NCBI GenBank assembly: GCA_022559845.1
Contig: CM040120.1
Coordinates: forward strand, 162,856,334 to 162,920,333
Direction: 5' to 3'
Source of the DNA: Amorphophallus konjac
Taxonomy: Eukaryota > Streptophyta > Magnoliopsida > Alismatales > Araceae
DNA: 64,000 nt
Made by a program: the position numbers and the translations under genes. Below, one piece after another: positions 20,644 through 31,638 of this stretch; within the stretch, counting starts at the first letter, position 1; every line of letters starts with the position of its first letter. The notes beneath the pieces were generated by a model. It ran no database searches. It saw only the letters and a list, made by a program, of their open reading frames with translations, and was not told the origin of the DNA.

Positions 20644-21600
20644 ATGTCTTCTCTGGCCACCAAAAGCCAAGGGAAACGAAAGGTTCCAGCGGAGCAGCAC
20701 CCGTAAGCCATGCAATTGAAGAATGAAGCTGAAAAACCTCGCAAGGAGGGTAGGTCCAAGTATCTGCATGACAAGGGGACTGTTTCAGGCATGATTGTAG
20801 AGAAATCCGTTAAGGGTAAAGAGAAGGTGTCTGAGTCACCGGCAAAGCGGCGCCATATTTCTGCTGAGGAAGAAACTCACCGGCTGACTGAAGAAAAAGA
20901 TGACTCTGAAACAGCATCTATGCAAGCCGAGACTTTGGTTGAGTCTGCCAAGATTATCTTCCCCCGGTTTGTAGATTTCCATGATCAAAAGCTGCTTAGT
21001 GAATATCCTGAGTTTTTGAGTCTAGTTAAATTCTAGGGTTGGAAGAAGTTTATGGGAAAACATAGGTATTATTATCCTAGGTTGGTCACTGAGTTTTACA
21101 AGAACTTGAAATATGATCCAGACCAATCTAAGATATGGTCCTATGTTAAGGGAATCAGAATTGAGCTAACTAGACATTCCCTTCACAAGTTTTTAAGAAT
21201 ACTCGAGGATGGGATTACTGAGAATGAACTAGAGTATGATGAATTTGAGGCCTATACCATTCTCATAGATCAGCCCAGTGATCCGATTGACCACAAGCAA
21301 ACCAAGTTGACAAGTTTTACAAATAGGTTCTCTCCCTTGAAAAGATTGCTACATCATATGTTCACCACCATTATAACTCCACAAGATGGGGGGAGAGGAA
21401 GGCTGACTAAATCCCAAAGATTCCTATTTTATTGAATGTTCAAAAACATCAAAGTTTGTCTGCCAGAGATTATGATTCAGATTATTGGAACATGCAAGGA
21501 ATCCAGAAGGCATTTGCCTTATGCAGCTCACTTGACTGCAATTTTCAAGAAGATGAAAGTCCCTCTAGAGGAAAAAGTTTAAAGAGATTCCTAAGATGAA
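20644..21600 (+). pseudogene. Plant transposon-associated protein, N-terminal half (extra ORF of the Sirevirus-like element)
   Basis: One frame from the ATG at 20644 (MSSLATKSQGKRK), with stops at about 20707, 21034 and 21433 but no frameshift. After a Lys/Glu-rich leader come RFVDFHDQKLL, YYPRLVTEFYKNLKY, VKGIRIELT and RLLHHMFTTIITPQ, then (after the TGA at 21433) MFKNIKVCLPEIM. This pattern matches the widespread uncharacterised 'putative plant transposon protein' found in plant retrotransposons. The TGA replaces a position that is usually Trp. Sense orientation, downstream of gag. Function unknown. Confidence 0.55.
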
Positions 21601-22495
21601 TGTATACAACATGGACTTTATTACAAATTTCATGAAATTGAAACCCACAGCATTAAAGGAGTTGCCACAGCTAGCAGAGCTACATGAGACAGAGCAACAT
21701 GATGTACAACAAGAGCAGCTACCAACAAAACAATAAGAACAGCCACAATTAGAAGAACAACTAGAGCAGCTAACAAAACAACAAGAGCTACAATTTGAGA
21801 TGGAGGTAGTACAGCAGCTAGAACAACAGATTGATCAGCTAGTAGAACAACTAGATGAGATGCTGGGAGAACAACAAGAGCAAGTCCATGAAGTAGAGTA
21901 GCAGCAGTAGCTTGAATTGCAAATAGAACAACAAGAAGAACAACCGGATGAGCAGTTGGCAGAACAAAAGCAGTCAGAACAGCTACAGGAACAGCAAGAT
22001 GAGCAGCTGAATTTACAGGAGCATGAAAAACTATAGCAATTGGTAGAGTTGCAGGAAGAGCAGTAGCTTGAAGAATATCAAGTACATCAAGAAGAGGCTG
22101 CAGTGCTACAAGATACTTATCAAGGTCCTGCCACATATTATGGACCCCATCATGGACCTCTTATAGCATTTGGCATACAACCACCTCTATCTCCTGAGGA
22201 GCCTCAGATTCAACCAGAATTCCATGCATCTACTTCAGCAGGACCAAGTTCAACTCCAAATGCATATGAGATTCATCCGGGATTGGTAAGACTTTTGATG
22301 TCACAGTTAAAGAATTTGAATTCTTCTGTTATGCAATTGAGTCTGGCAGTGGAAAGAATAGATGCTAGACTGGTGCATGTAGAGCAGACAGTAAACAGTC
22401 AATGGGAAAAGTTTGTAAGGGACAAACATAGGATTGATGAGTGTTTGCCTGGGTTTCTAGACTCTTTACTTTTTTTTAACTATGGCAATACCTAG
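21601..22495 (+). pseudogene. Gln/Glu-rich coiled-coil half of the extra ORF
   Basis: Continues the product with long runs of the type LEEQLEQLTKQQELQ and LVEQLDEMLGEQQEQ, a Q/E-rich coiled coil with several TAG/TAA codons where CAG/CAA would fit. From about 22103 a Pro/Ser part follows, then a second short helical segment (LVRLLMSQLKNLN, AVERIDARLVHVEQTVNS) and a stop at 22493-22495. The repeated CAA/CAG/GAA codons make it prone to slippage and to C-to-T nonsense changes. The antisense strand is also open (21630-22136), but that is a shadow of the Q/E repeats. Confidence 0.5.
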
Positions 22496-22931
22496 GCAGA
22501 TCCGAAGATCAGCTAGGCAATTTTATAAATATAACAGAACAGGAAAATAAAGGACAAAAGAACCAGGGCCAAAAATAGACGCCCTACACATTGGGGTCTT
22601 AAACAATAGTGAGGGGCCCAACCCAAACCACCAAAAGAAACAACAACGAAGGGCATAGCCCTATACAAACAGAGACCAAACAAGAAGAAAACATGTCAAT
22701 CTTGATCACATGAGGAACTGGTGGAGCTAGATCAGTGCAGGGAGCGTCTGGAGTGAGCTCCCATAGGCCGGGAAGATGACCTAGAACGATCTTGGCCATA
22801 ATCGCCCACCCAATTAGCATGAAGCCGGTTGAAGTATGTGGGATGAGAAGGCTGAAAACTAGGCACCGTGAGGACTTGATAGATAATAGGAGGTCAGATT
22901 CTGAGCAGGATAAGGCAGAACCAAGTTGACT
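22496..22931 (-). other. Unassigned stretch, possibly a non-LTR element 3' end
   Basis: No convincing gene. On the minus strand there is a GGGCTATGCCCTTCGTTG motif and a T-rich stretch with GTTTCTTTTGGTGGTTTGGG, reminiscent of 3' ends of plant LINEs, but no poly(A) tail or TSD was established. It separates the Sirevirus-like ORF from the LTR starting at 22932. Confidence 0.25.
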
Positions 22932-23539
22932 GTAATATCCTGGATTCTTCATATCCTTATCGGAGAGCTATCGGATGGCTTTCGTGGGTCCTAACACGTG
23001 TTTTACGATCCACCCAGGTTTTTCCCTTGTTTAACTTGCGGAACCCTGTGGAGAGTTAACCGTTGAGTTTTGCTACTCAAGGATGCTATAGGTGCGTTGT
23101 GCTCGTTCCGAAGATCGCAAAGACTATTTTTTTGTATTTTTTTGAATTTACAGATTTTTGTGCAGAACATCAGATTTTACGGAATTGCATAATTTCCTTT
23201 TTTCCTTTTTCTTCTTAACCCTTTTCTCTCTCCTCTCTCTCCCTCTCGCTCTCTCTCCTTTCTCTTCCTCTCCCCCGGGTGCACGACAGAGATGGAGGCG
23301 AGCGAGGCGAAGACACCGTGGAGCTACTGTGACGCGTGATGGCATGAAAATCAAGGCTTGACGTTGATACGATCCCTCGGTGGATTCAAAGCCAGCATGT
23401 GCGGGTTCGTGTGATGATTTTCGGTGTATCGTGGTCGTTTCAGCACGTGAGATCTTCGGTGGAGGTAGGGGGACAGATGCCCTACTCTTTTCCTGCGTTC
23501 TCTCGTGATTTAGAGCCGAACGATGTGAGTTTGAGCGGG
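22932..23539 (+). repeat. Chromovirus-type LTR fragment
   Basis: Starts TGTAATATCCTGG and follows 9893-10520 block by block (GGTGCGTTGTGCTCGTTCC, GAAGATCGCAAAG, GTATTTTTTTGAA, CTCTCTCC tract, GAGATCTTCGGTGGAGG, GAGTTTGAGCGGG). It is broken at 23540 by the LTR of T1. Confidence 0.7.
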
Positions 23540-24161
23540 TGTGAATGTGTCACATAGACATTTTAAAAAGGAATAAAAATCAACATAAATGTAATAATAA
23601 TAATAATAAGGGGAGGGAGCATGTGATGCTACTAAGGAGTGTGATCGCCAGAGGGGTTACCTCAAAAGAAGAAAGATGATCGCGGAGAATACCTTGTGAA
23701 GCCGGTGAGATGTAGATCCAACTTCCTCCTCCAACCGGCCAACCGATGAAGGGGGTTTTTATTCTTGATTACCCTTATAAGACAAGCAAAGAGATCAAAA
23801 TATATGGACTAGCTAAAGATGAGTGTAGTATCAATGCTCTATGGAAATTAAACCATGCAACAAAGGCATGAACACACCTTGTGTGTTTGTTTTAAACCCC
23901 TAAGAGGAGTAAAAGGTGGGGGAGAATATGAATGTAAATAAGATAAAATAATATGCCAAGATAACCTTAGGCAAATCACTGAAGATGATGATATGCAATT
24001 AATAAAAAGAGAATAGAAAGCAAGAAGAGCTGCCCCTTTCTGCGCCTGTAAGCAGAAGGGAGAAGACAAGCTTCGGCTGCTGCTCATGGAGAAGTCTGGC
24101 GACAGCAGCGGCATGAAGAGGAAAGCAGCCGAGCGAAGGCACTCTGTATGTATCAGGATGA

Positions 24162-24166
24162 CTGCT
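24162..24166. repeat. Target-site duplication CTGCT (left copy) of E2
   Basis: CTGCT precedes TGATGTGGC at 24167 and recurs at 34069-34073 right after the CATCA of the other LTR. Confidence 0.97.
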
Positions 24167-26585
24167 TGATGTGGCACACGCTCGGACCTAGCCAAGCAAG
24201 CACAATTTGCAAACGGAATGGACCGATATTGGCGGTCACTCACCCGACGCTCACCCGATTCCCATGATAACTTGGCGATGCCAAGTGGCGGATGTGGGGG
24301 CTGGGCCCTTGCTGGTAGAGGGCCAGCAAGGCCGTGGATGTTCCCCAATGGTATGGATGCCCAATTCAAGGGAGCCGAAGTTGTGCCAAGGGCACGGGTT
24401 ACACTCTTCACCCCACGGTGATCTCTTGAAGCAACGAAGCTTAAGGATCGAGCTCTCACTCTCACGGCCAGCGGAGTTATGAACTAATATTTAAAAAATA
24501 AGCACTAAATAGAGCTAAGGTTGGAGCACTTACTCGACTGGTTTGAAGAAACCGGTCCCGCTCGGAGACATGGGCGAGCGGGGAAGCGTGGGTTCCCCAC
24601 ACGCCGTGCCGGAGTAGCTTGACCTGTTTAAGCACTTACAACACTACACCCCTTGCAAGGGGGGGATCTTTGGGAAGGGAAGTCAATGGTTACAATCAAA
24701 CACTACCTCCCACAGGGAAGGGCTGCAAACCGGCCAGGTGGGGAGGGAAAAAAAACCAAAGATGAAGTCGAACGGTTGGTCAAAGCCGGTTCTGCCCGCT
24801 CTCAGTGAATAGGGATAGACTGTCGAAGATGTTGACGCTGCGGCCGCTCCCGAATTTTTTGGTGATGAGACCAGCTTGAAAATCTTCGTAGGTGACCCAT
24901 GAAGTCGTCCAAATTTTGTTGATTTCTCAGGTCACCGGTGCTGGTCGAGGCAGAGGCATGAAAAGGGAAACAGAACTCTGGCTCTGTCTGCTTCAAGACC
25001 ACAACAGTAGGAGGATGAAGTCACTCCGGGCGCTCCTGACATCTGAATCAGGCGTAGCCGGAGTCGACGGCTTCATTGTCGAGTCCTCTTCGAACGGAGC
25101 CCCACGGGGGGGCCAGAAGATGTCGGAGCAGACCTGAGTAGTCCAAACATTGCTCAGGTGTCAGTTCAGTCCAAAAGTGGACAGACCAGCACACCTGAGG
25201 AAAAAAAAAGGAGAAAATGCTGCTCCGGAGGTCGAACGAGGTGCCGCTTCTTGGTGATGGAAGTAACCTGTTGAAGAAGCTCTCGGCCAAGTGGCGCCAC
25301 AAGAAGTAGAGGGATGTGGCTGTGGGAGCTTCTGGAAGTGGCATCAGGTTGCTGTTCGGATCTATCTTGCGCAGTCGGAGAAGAACGGCTCCCCTGGGCG
25401 ACCACAAGCTCAGAAAGGGATGGGACCACCGCCGTTGCGAAGAGGATGGAGAGATGCTTCCGACGGTAGCTCTTGGGCCTCCAGGGATGCTCGGACGAAG
25501 CCGGGGTCACCTCTGCAAGCTGCTGATCCTCTGCTGGCTCAGAGCTGTGAACAGAACCTTGGTTATATCTTCAAGTGGGGCTTGTGATGGGGTAGTGAAG
25601 GTGCTAGATGTTGAAGTGAAGTGGTGGAATGGTGGGAGGGGATGTGGATGAGGTATGGAATGAGAGCTGTGGTGGTGGTTAGAAGGGTTTGGGGAGGGGA
25701 GGAGTAGGGAGGCTGCTGGTTCACTGCACTAGGTGGAGGTGGAAAGGGGAGGTGGAGGAAGAAGTAATTGTTGGAGGGGGGAGAGTGGAGGGGGGCGACC
25801 AGATCTGAGGGCCCTTGGTTGGGGGCGCCCTAGGGTATGGAAAGAGAGAGGGAGGAGTGGAGGGAAAGATTCAAAATTGTCTTGGGGGCTGGGAGATTGT
25901 GTGGGGAAGAGAAGAGATTGTGTTGGGAAGTGGTAGGGGTGGTTGGTGGTTGGAGGGTGGAGTGGGGATAGGTGGAGTCTATCTTGGGGGTGGGGTAGAG
26001 TAAAGAGGGGGGTGTAGGGAGTTGGAGTGGACTTAATGGAGGGGAAAGGAGAGAGAAAGTGGTTGGGAAGGTGAGGAGAGAGAGAAGGGGGCGACCCCAT
26101 AGAGAGAGAGAAAGAGAGAGAGAGAGGGGGGTAGGGGATTGAAGTGGGTTTCTCACCCTAGGTTTCACACCTTCTCACATGGAATCACTCCACTAAGATT
26201 TGAATTTTGAACTCTTAAAATGACAATTTTTCATTAACTTCCAATGGGGGAAATGGGGTCCTATATATAGGCAACCCACATTTTACAAAAAGTCCTTGAC
26301 TCTTGACATAATGACAAATAAGCAAGGGGTAGGGGGCGCCCATGGGCCTATCCCAATGGATTGGGCCCATTAGCTAGGCTAAACATCCTAATGACAAACA
26401 TTCTTAGGTAAATGACTCATTAACCTAGGTACAAGACTTAAATAAAGGGAAAATACATCAAATGACTCAAAATAAAAGCTCAAAATGGATAATTGGACCC
26501 ACATAGGAATGAAGTCCGAGCTCAAACAACTCCGGAGTGTGAAGATGACCCGAGCTAGAGGGAGTCGTGGGTGATGCCTCCATCA
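24167..26585 (-). repeat. 3' LTR of E2 (2419 bp)
   Basis: TGATGTGGCACACG to CCTCCATCA, matching 31639-34068 almost throughout. TATA region at about 26259-26270. The pol stop lies 12 bp away at 26597. ORFs inside are chance frames in purine-rich LTR sequence. Confidence 0.95.
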
Positions 26586-26596
26586 AATCCCCTGGG

Positions 26597-27174
26597 CTAC
26601 GAAGAGCTCGACTCCTTCGAGTAGGGGTCCATCCTGCTGTGATACTGCTCGAGAATGTCGGGGTCCAGCTGCTGGAGGTCTTCCCGACTCACCCATGAAT
26701 CCTCCGAAGGAGGCTGATCCTTCCACCTGATGAGATAGCGCTCGTATACCTTGCTCCGGTGGTAGTGACACGTTCATCCAATATTTGCTCAACTCGCTCA
26801 CGCTGGGCTCTCTTGGTTGGTGGACTCTTCTCACGGGTGGGTGCTCTCTCAAGGGGGGGAATGGGCTCAATATCCTCACTGGGTACCACCGCGGGACCCT
26901 TATATGGCACTAGGTCGGTCACATTGAATGTGGGGCTCACTCCATACTCCTCGGGGAGATCTAACTCATAGGTATTAGTGCCAATGCGCCTCAGAACCTG
27001 GAAGGGACTAGCCCCACGAGGTCTCAGTTTCGAGATGGCTCTAGGGGAGAGCCTCTCCGTTCTCACCATCACAAAGTCACCCCCGTGGAATTCTTGGTGA
27101 CGCCGATGAGAGTCGGCCTGCCTTTTATAAGTCTCATTCTTCATGCTAATGTGCTTGCAGATTTCTTCATGCAA
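26597..27174 (-). pseudogene. E2 integrase C-terminal region and chromodomain-like end
   Basis: After the core, the protein has the conserved GDFVMVRTERLSP, LRPRGASPFQVLRRIG, NTYELDLPEEYGVSPTFNV and DLVPY pattern of the integrase GPY/F-type module. It then shows VEQILDERVT and, after a frameshift near 26740, YERYLIRWKDQPPSEDSWV and LQQLDPDILEQY, which reads like the C-terminal chromodomain of chromoviruses. The stop is at 26597-26599. The module likely contacts DNA or chromatin. A stop at 27175-27177 splits it from the core upstream. Confidence 0.75.
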
Positions 27175-28233
27175 TTATCTAATGTGTTGGGCAAATGACT
27201 CAGCTGAAATAGACACTCTAGCATGCTGTGGAAGGGGAATGAGATCTGAAGGTTTCCTTGGCTTGTACCCATGCACAGCTTCAAACGGACTCATCCCTAT
27301 GGGCTTGTTGATAGAGTCGTTATATGCAAATTCGGCCTGAGGTAGAATGAGATCCCAATTCCCTGGACGGTCCTCAACAAGACACCTAAGGAGGTTCCCT
27401 AGACTACGATTGACAACTTCGGTCTGACCATCAGTTTGAGGGTGATAGGCTATGGAGAATTTGAGAAGGGTACCCATTAAGTGCCAAAGAGTCTTCCAAA
27501 AATAGCTGGTGAACTTGACATCCCTATCAGAGACTATGGTCTTGGGTAGACCATGGAGGCGAACAACCTTATCAAAGAACAAGCGGGCCACATGGGAGGC
27601 ATCGGAGGTTTTGGAGCATGGGATGAAGTGGGCCATCTTTGAAAATCTGTCAACGACCACATAAATTGAGTCATGCTTTCTTTGAGTCTTGGGTAGGCCT
27701 AGCACAAAGTCCATGCTTAAGTCTTGCCATGGACGGTCGGGGACGGGGAGAGGGGTATAAAGGCCGGTGTTTTGCTTCACCTGTTTGGCCGAAGCACATG
27801 TGCGGCATTGACCCACTATCTTGCCTACGTCTCTCTTGAGACTTGGCCAATAAAATTGACCCTCAACTAGAGCAATAGTTTTGTGAACCCCAAAATGACC
27901 AGCTAGTCCTCCTGCATGTAATTCCAAAACTAAGAAATCACGGAGTGAGGTCCGTGGAATGCAAAGTTTTGGTCCCTTGAAGAGGAACCCATCCTCTAAG
28001 ATAAAACCCTCATGTTCCTTGCTAGAGTGGGTGGTCAAGGTGGTATATATGTGCCCAAAGTCGGGGCATCCAGGGTACTCTTCTTTGAGCTTCTCAAATC
28101 CGGTAACCTCCACTTGGATAGTGGACAACAAAGACACCCTCCTACTAAGAGCATCCGCCGCTCGGTTTTCACTTCCCGCCTTGTGTTTGATGACAAAGGT
28201 GTAGGATTGGATGTACTTAACCCAACGGGCATG
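27175..28233 (-). pseudogene. E2 RNase H end and integrase zinc finger and catalytic core
   Basis: The frame begins after the stop at 28234 with KAGSENRAADALSRR, the end of RNase H. The HHCC zinc-binding region (GHFGVHKT...CRTC, about 27790-27880) follows. The catalytic core has its three acidic residues in SMDFVLGLP (about 27715), VSDRDVKF (about 27525) and DGQTEVVNR (about 27425). The protein inserts the element's cDNA and makes the 5-bp duplication seen for E2. Ends at a stop at 27175 (HIR*LHEE). Confidence 0.88.
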
Positions 28234-29475
28234 TCAGGCATTCAACTTTTGTTGGGAGTTGAGGTATTTGAGGGCCTCATGATCGGAAAAGATGACAAAT
28301 TCTTTGGGCAACAAATAGTGCCTCCAATGTCGGAGGGACTGAACCACGGCATAGAACTCTTTGTCATAAGTAGAGTACCGTGTCCTAGCATCACATAGCT
28401 TCTCACTGAAGAAGGCCACGGGGTGACTCTCTTGACTAAGGATGCCTCCTATTCCTATCCCGGATGCATCACATGTGACTTCAAAGACCTTAGAGAAATC
28501 GGGTAGGCATAGGACCGGGGCTTGGGTCATCTTCTCCTTAAGCTCTTGGAAGGCTTTGGAGGCTAGTTTGGTCCATACAAAAGTTCTCTTTTTGAGGCAA
28601 TCGGTGATAGGGGAAGTGATGGTGCTAAATCCCCGAATAAACCTCTTATAGAATGTGGCCAACCTATGGAAACTATGGACCTCATGAAGAGTGTGGGGTT
28701 CCGGCCAATCTAGAATAGCTTGGACCTTCTCGGGGTTCATGGAGACACCTTTGGTAGACACCACAAATCCTAGGAAGGTGGTGGATGTGGTCATGAAGTG
28801 ACACCTACCTAGGTTGGCAAATAGACTCTCATGTGGAAGGACGGTGCAAACTTGCCTAAGGTGGTCAAGGTGGGCCTCTTGGGATTGACTATATATGAGG
28901 ATGTCATCAAAGTAGACCACTAGAAAGATCCCAATGAAAGGCCTAAAGACCTCCGTCATGAGACGCATTAAGGTACTTGGGGCATTTGAGAGCCCGAAAG
29001 ACATGACCAACCATTCATACAAGCCATCCTTGGTCTTGAAGGCCGTTTTCCATTCATCTCCGGGCCTAATTCTAACTTGGTGGTAGCCACTCTTAAGGTC
29101 AATCTTGGAGAAGATAGTGGCTCCCGCTAGCATGTCAAGTATGTCATCAAGTCTAGGGATGGGGAACCTTTACTTGATGGTGATCTTATTAATGGCCCGA
29201 CTATCCACACACATCCGCCATGATCCATCCTTCTTGGGAGTGAGAAGGGCCTATACGGCACATGGGCTTTTGCTAATGCGGATGAAGCCCTTCCTAATGA
29301 GTTCCTCTATTTGCCTCCGAAGTTTGGCATGTTCCGTGAGGTTGAGGTGGTAATGAGGAAGGTTGGGAAGGGTGGCTCCCGGAACTAAATCAATTGCGTG
29401 TTGCACATCACGCATGGGAGGGAGTTGGTCCGGGAGTTCTTCCGGGAACACATCGTGGAATTCTTCTAGGAGATG
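28234..29475 (-). pseudogene. E2 reverse transcriptase and RNase H
   Basis: Continuous frame with stops at 29251 and about 29173. RT motifs in order: [17 protein letters not shown] (about 29420), [42 protein letters not shown] (about 29100), the catalytic YFDD (28903-28914), and FLGFVVS. The thumb and RNase H follow, with [30 protein letters not shown] and [10 protein letters not shown]. The Asp in CDAS and the Glu in DKEF are RNase H catalytic residues. This enzyme would copy the RNA of E2 and possibly of E1-like relatives with the same PBS. A stop at 28234 cuts the RNase H end. Confidence 0.9.
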
Positions 29476-30165
29476 CTAGATTTCTATGGAATGGGGGTTG
29501 GAGGGAGTGGGTTCCCCTAGACAAATGACCACCGCACATAAAGGTGCCTCTTGAGCTATTTTCTCCTCAAGCTCTTTCTCGGTGATGAGGTGAAGACCCT
29601 TGGTCAACCCCGAGGTCACACCTTGTTTGGGATTTTGGGTAAGGGATTGGGTTGGAGGGGTGGAGTTCCCCGAGACTTGTGGTGTGGTGGGGTGGTGTCC
29701 TTGAGGGAGAGTGTCCCTCTTAGGCATGGGACGTGGTGGGGAGGGGTTAAGACGGATAGTCTTTCCCTCATGCTCAAAGGTGCATGTGTTGGTCCTACCC
29801 AAGATGGTGGCATCAACGTCATAAAGCCAAGGTCTCCCTAGTAGGATGCTATCTACTTCCATGGGGATGACATCACACCATATTTGACCATGGTAGGAGG
29901 AGAAGGTGAGAGGCACAAGGCAACGGGTGTTGACCGGGATTGAGTTGTTATTGATCCATGAAACCTGGTATGGACTTGGGTGGGGAGTGGTAGTAAGCCC
30001 AAGGAGCTTGACGGTGTCGGGGGACACGACATTGACACAACTCCCACTATCTAAGATCACTTTTCTCACATGACCCCCTATCTTGACAAAGGTGTGGAAG
30101 ATTGAGGTTCGACGTCAGTCCTCCTCTTGGGGTTTAGTGAGGGTGCATCTAATCACTCTAGATGG
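29476..30165 (-). pseudogene. E2 aspartic protease region
   Basis: The catalytic signature ILDSGSCVNVVS lies at about 30030-30055. Next come WINNNSIPVNTRCLVPL and VDSILLGRPWLYDVDA (the usual LGRPWLYD of Ty3 proteases), then a Pro/Thr-rich linker. It is in frame with RT and out of frame with gag. A TGA in place of the Trp of DWRRT lies upstream near 30113. The enzyme would cleave the polyprotein. Confidence 0.85.
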
Positions 30166-31541
30166 GAGTCGGTGGATGTCATGGTGTGATCTAGACCCGT
30201 CTCATGGTATTGGGCCTCATACTCTTCCTCCCAATCTAGTGAGACTTCATGTTCCTCAATCATGCTCCCAAGCTCCCCTTGTGGTGGGGGAGCTTCTTCC
30301 CCCACTAACAAACTAGACAACCCTTTTGATGGGCATTGCCCCGCGAAGTGCCCATACCCTTGACATCTATAGCATTGTTGGCGCCCACTACCCGGGGTGG
30401 TCCCTCCTACATTTGGGCCCTTGGAAGCCTCTTCCCTCCTTGGAGAGGGATGGATAGGGGCGGCCTTGGTTGGAGTGGTTATGGGAGGTGGGTTGTAAGG
30501 CCTCAAAGGAGCACTCCCACTCGGGCTAGGGGCCTTCATGGGAGTGGCCGGGGTGGGTCGGGGTCCCATGCTTTTGGGATCGGTCGACCGTGGGGAAGCA
30601 AACCTAGGAATCCTTGAAAATCGTTCAACATCCCGAGTTACTTGGTAGGCTTGTTCAAGGTTGTCGACATCTCTCATGAAAAGCTCCCTCTTGATGTGGT
30701 TTTAGAGCCCATTCCTAAATCGAGACAAGGTGACTTCCGGGTCCTCATGAACTCCACACTTCAAAAGATAGGAGTCAAATTTCTCAATGTATTCGACCAC
30801 GGTCTTCCCTTCTTGGGTGAGACTTTGCCACTCATCGAAGAGCATTTGGTGGTAGGATAGGGGAAGGTACTTGTTTCTAAGTTGGGTCTTCATACCCTCC
30901 CAAGTGTCAATAGGCTCTTCCTGCCTAACCCTTCTTAACCCCTCTTGGTTTAGCCAATAAGTCTTAGCTAATTTGGTGAGGTGCATCTTGGCCAACCTCA
31001 CTCTCCTAGGGTCGGACATAGGGTACCATTCAAAATATTGATCCATGGCGGTCTCCCATTCTATGTAGGCACTTGGTTCATGGGAACCGTCAAAGTTTGG
31101 GGATTCTACCTTGATCATTCTTAAGAGAGGGTCATCCGAGTCGTCCCGTAGACGCCTTTCATTATAGTGGTGGTGGCGGGGCCTCTCATAGTCATGGTAG
31201 GGATCAACATTCAAGTCCTCCCTATGAATTTCAGCATGTGGAGGGTGGACTCTTGGTCCATTGTTCCTTGGGTCGAACTCATCCCTATGAATTTCAACAT
31301 GTGGAGGGTGGGCTCTTGGTTCATTGTTCCTTGGGTGGAACTCATGCTCTTCTAGCCGAGCAAGCCGAGTAGAAAGGGACTCAAGTTGGGCAAGAATGTT
31401 TGTAAGGGTAGCATCCACCCGGTTCATTTGGCCTTGGGGTTCCTCCCTAGGGGCATCATGGTTGAGTTGGGGACTGGGATCCATGGGGGGAATCGTAGAC
31501 GATGGGTCGGGTCGATAAATGGCTCCACTACGGGTGGACAT
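30153..31541 (-). pseudogene. E2 gag
   Basis: The likely start is the ATG at 31541 (MSTRSGAIYRPDP), giving about 460 residues. Order: coiled-coil stretch (TNILAQLESLSTRLARLEEH), tandem copies of a HPPH(V/A)EIHR motif at about residues 90-125, the capsid domain (FDGSHEPSAYIEWETAMDQYF, FEWYPMS, LAKMHLTKLAKTYW, WEGMKTQLRNKYLP, EWQSLTQEGKTVVEYIEKF), then a basic Pro-rich part and one intact CCHC knuckle (CYRCQGYGHFAGQC, about 30325-30370). One stop near 30700 interrupts the capsid/linker join. It packages the RNA genome. The HPPH repeat is unusual. Confidence 0.88.
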
Positions 31542-31624
31542 GCAAGGGAGGGGAATGAAAGGCAGGACGGACACACAATGCAATGGTCCTAGGACTTAGA
31601 ATTGATAGAGACAAGTCTAAACTT

Positions 31625-31636
31625 GCTCTGATACCA
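31625..31636 (-). other. Primer-binding site of E2
   Basis: The minus strand reads TGGTATCAGAGC, 2 bp from TGATGTGACACACC of the 5' LTR; tRNA-iMet type. Confidence 0.92.
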
Positions 31637-31638
31637 AT

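Larger units (their letters stand above)
11813..22495 (+). mobile_element. Sirevirus-like Ty1/copia element (gag plus extra ORF, no visible pol; 3' end not found)
   Basis: The LTR starts TGTTGGAACCCTAGTTTTGA, a start typical of Sireviruses, and ends CCCCAACA at 16473, followed by a tRNA-iMet-type PBS. Gag follows in three blocks with multiple zinc knuckles and ends ..GPKNSWVPR, again Sirevirus-like. Protease, integrase, RT and RNase H are not recognisable downstream. Instead there is a 2.2-kb non-coding stretch and an extra ORF for a plant transposon-associated protein. No 3' LTR is seen before other repeats begin. The 5 bases before the element are TGGTG. It looks like a large derivative of a Sirevirus that depends on others. 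Confidence 0.7.

Noticed and set aside
21630..22136. 168-codon antisense ORF rich in Ala/Leu/Val
   Set aside because: Complement of CAA/CAG/GAA repeats of the sense coiled coil.
23848..25651. Many ORFs in both strands, repeated at 31617-33651
   Set aside because: They are the two LTRs of E2; frames are not conserved between the copies.
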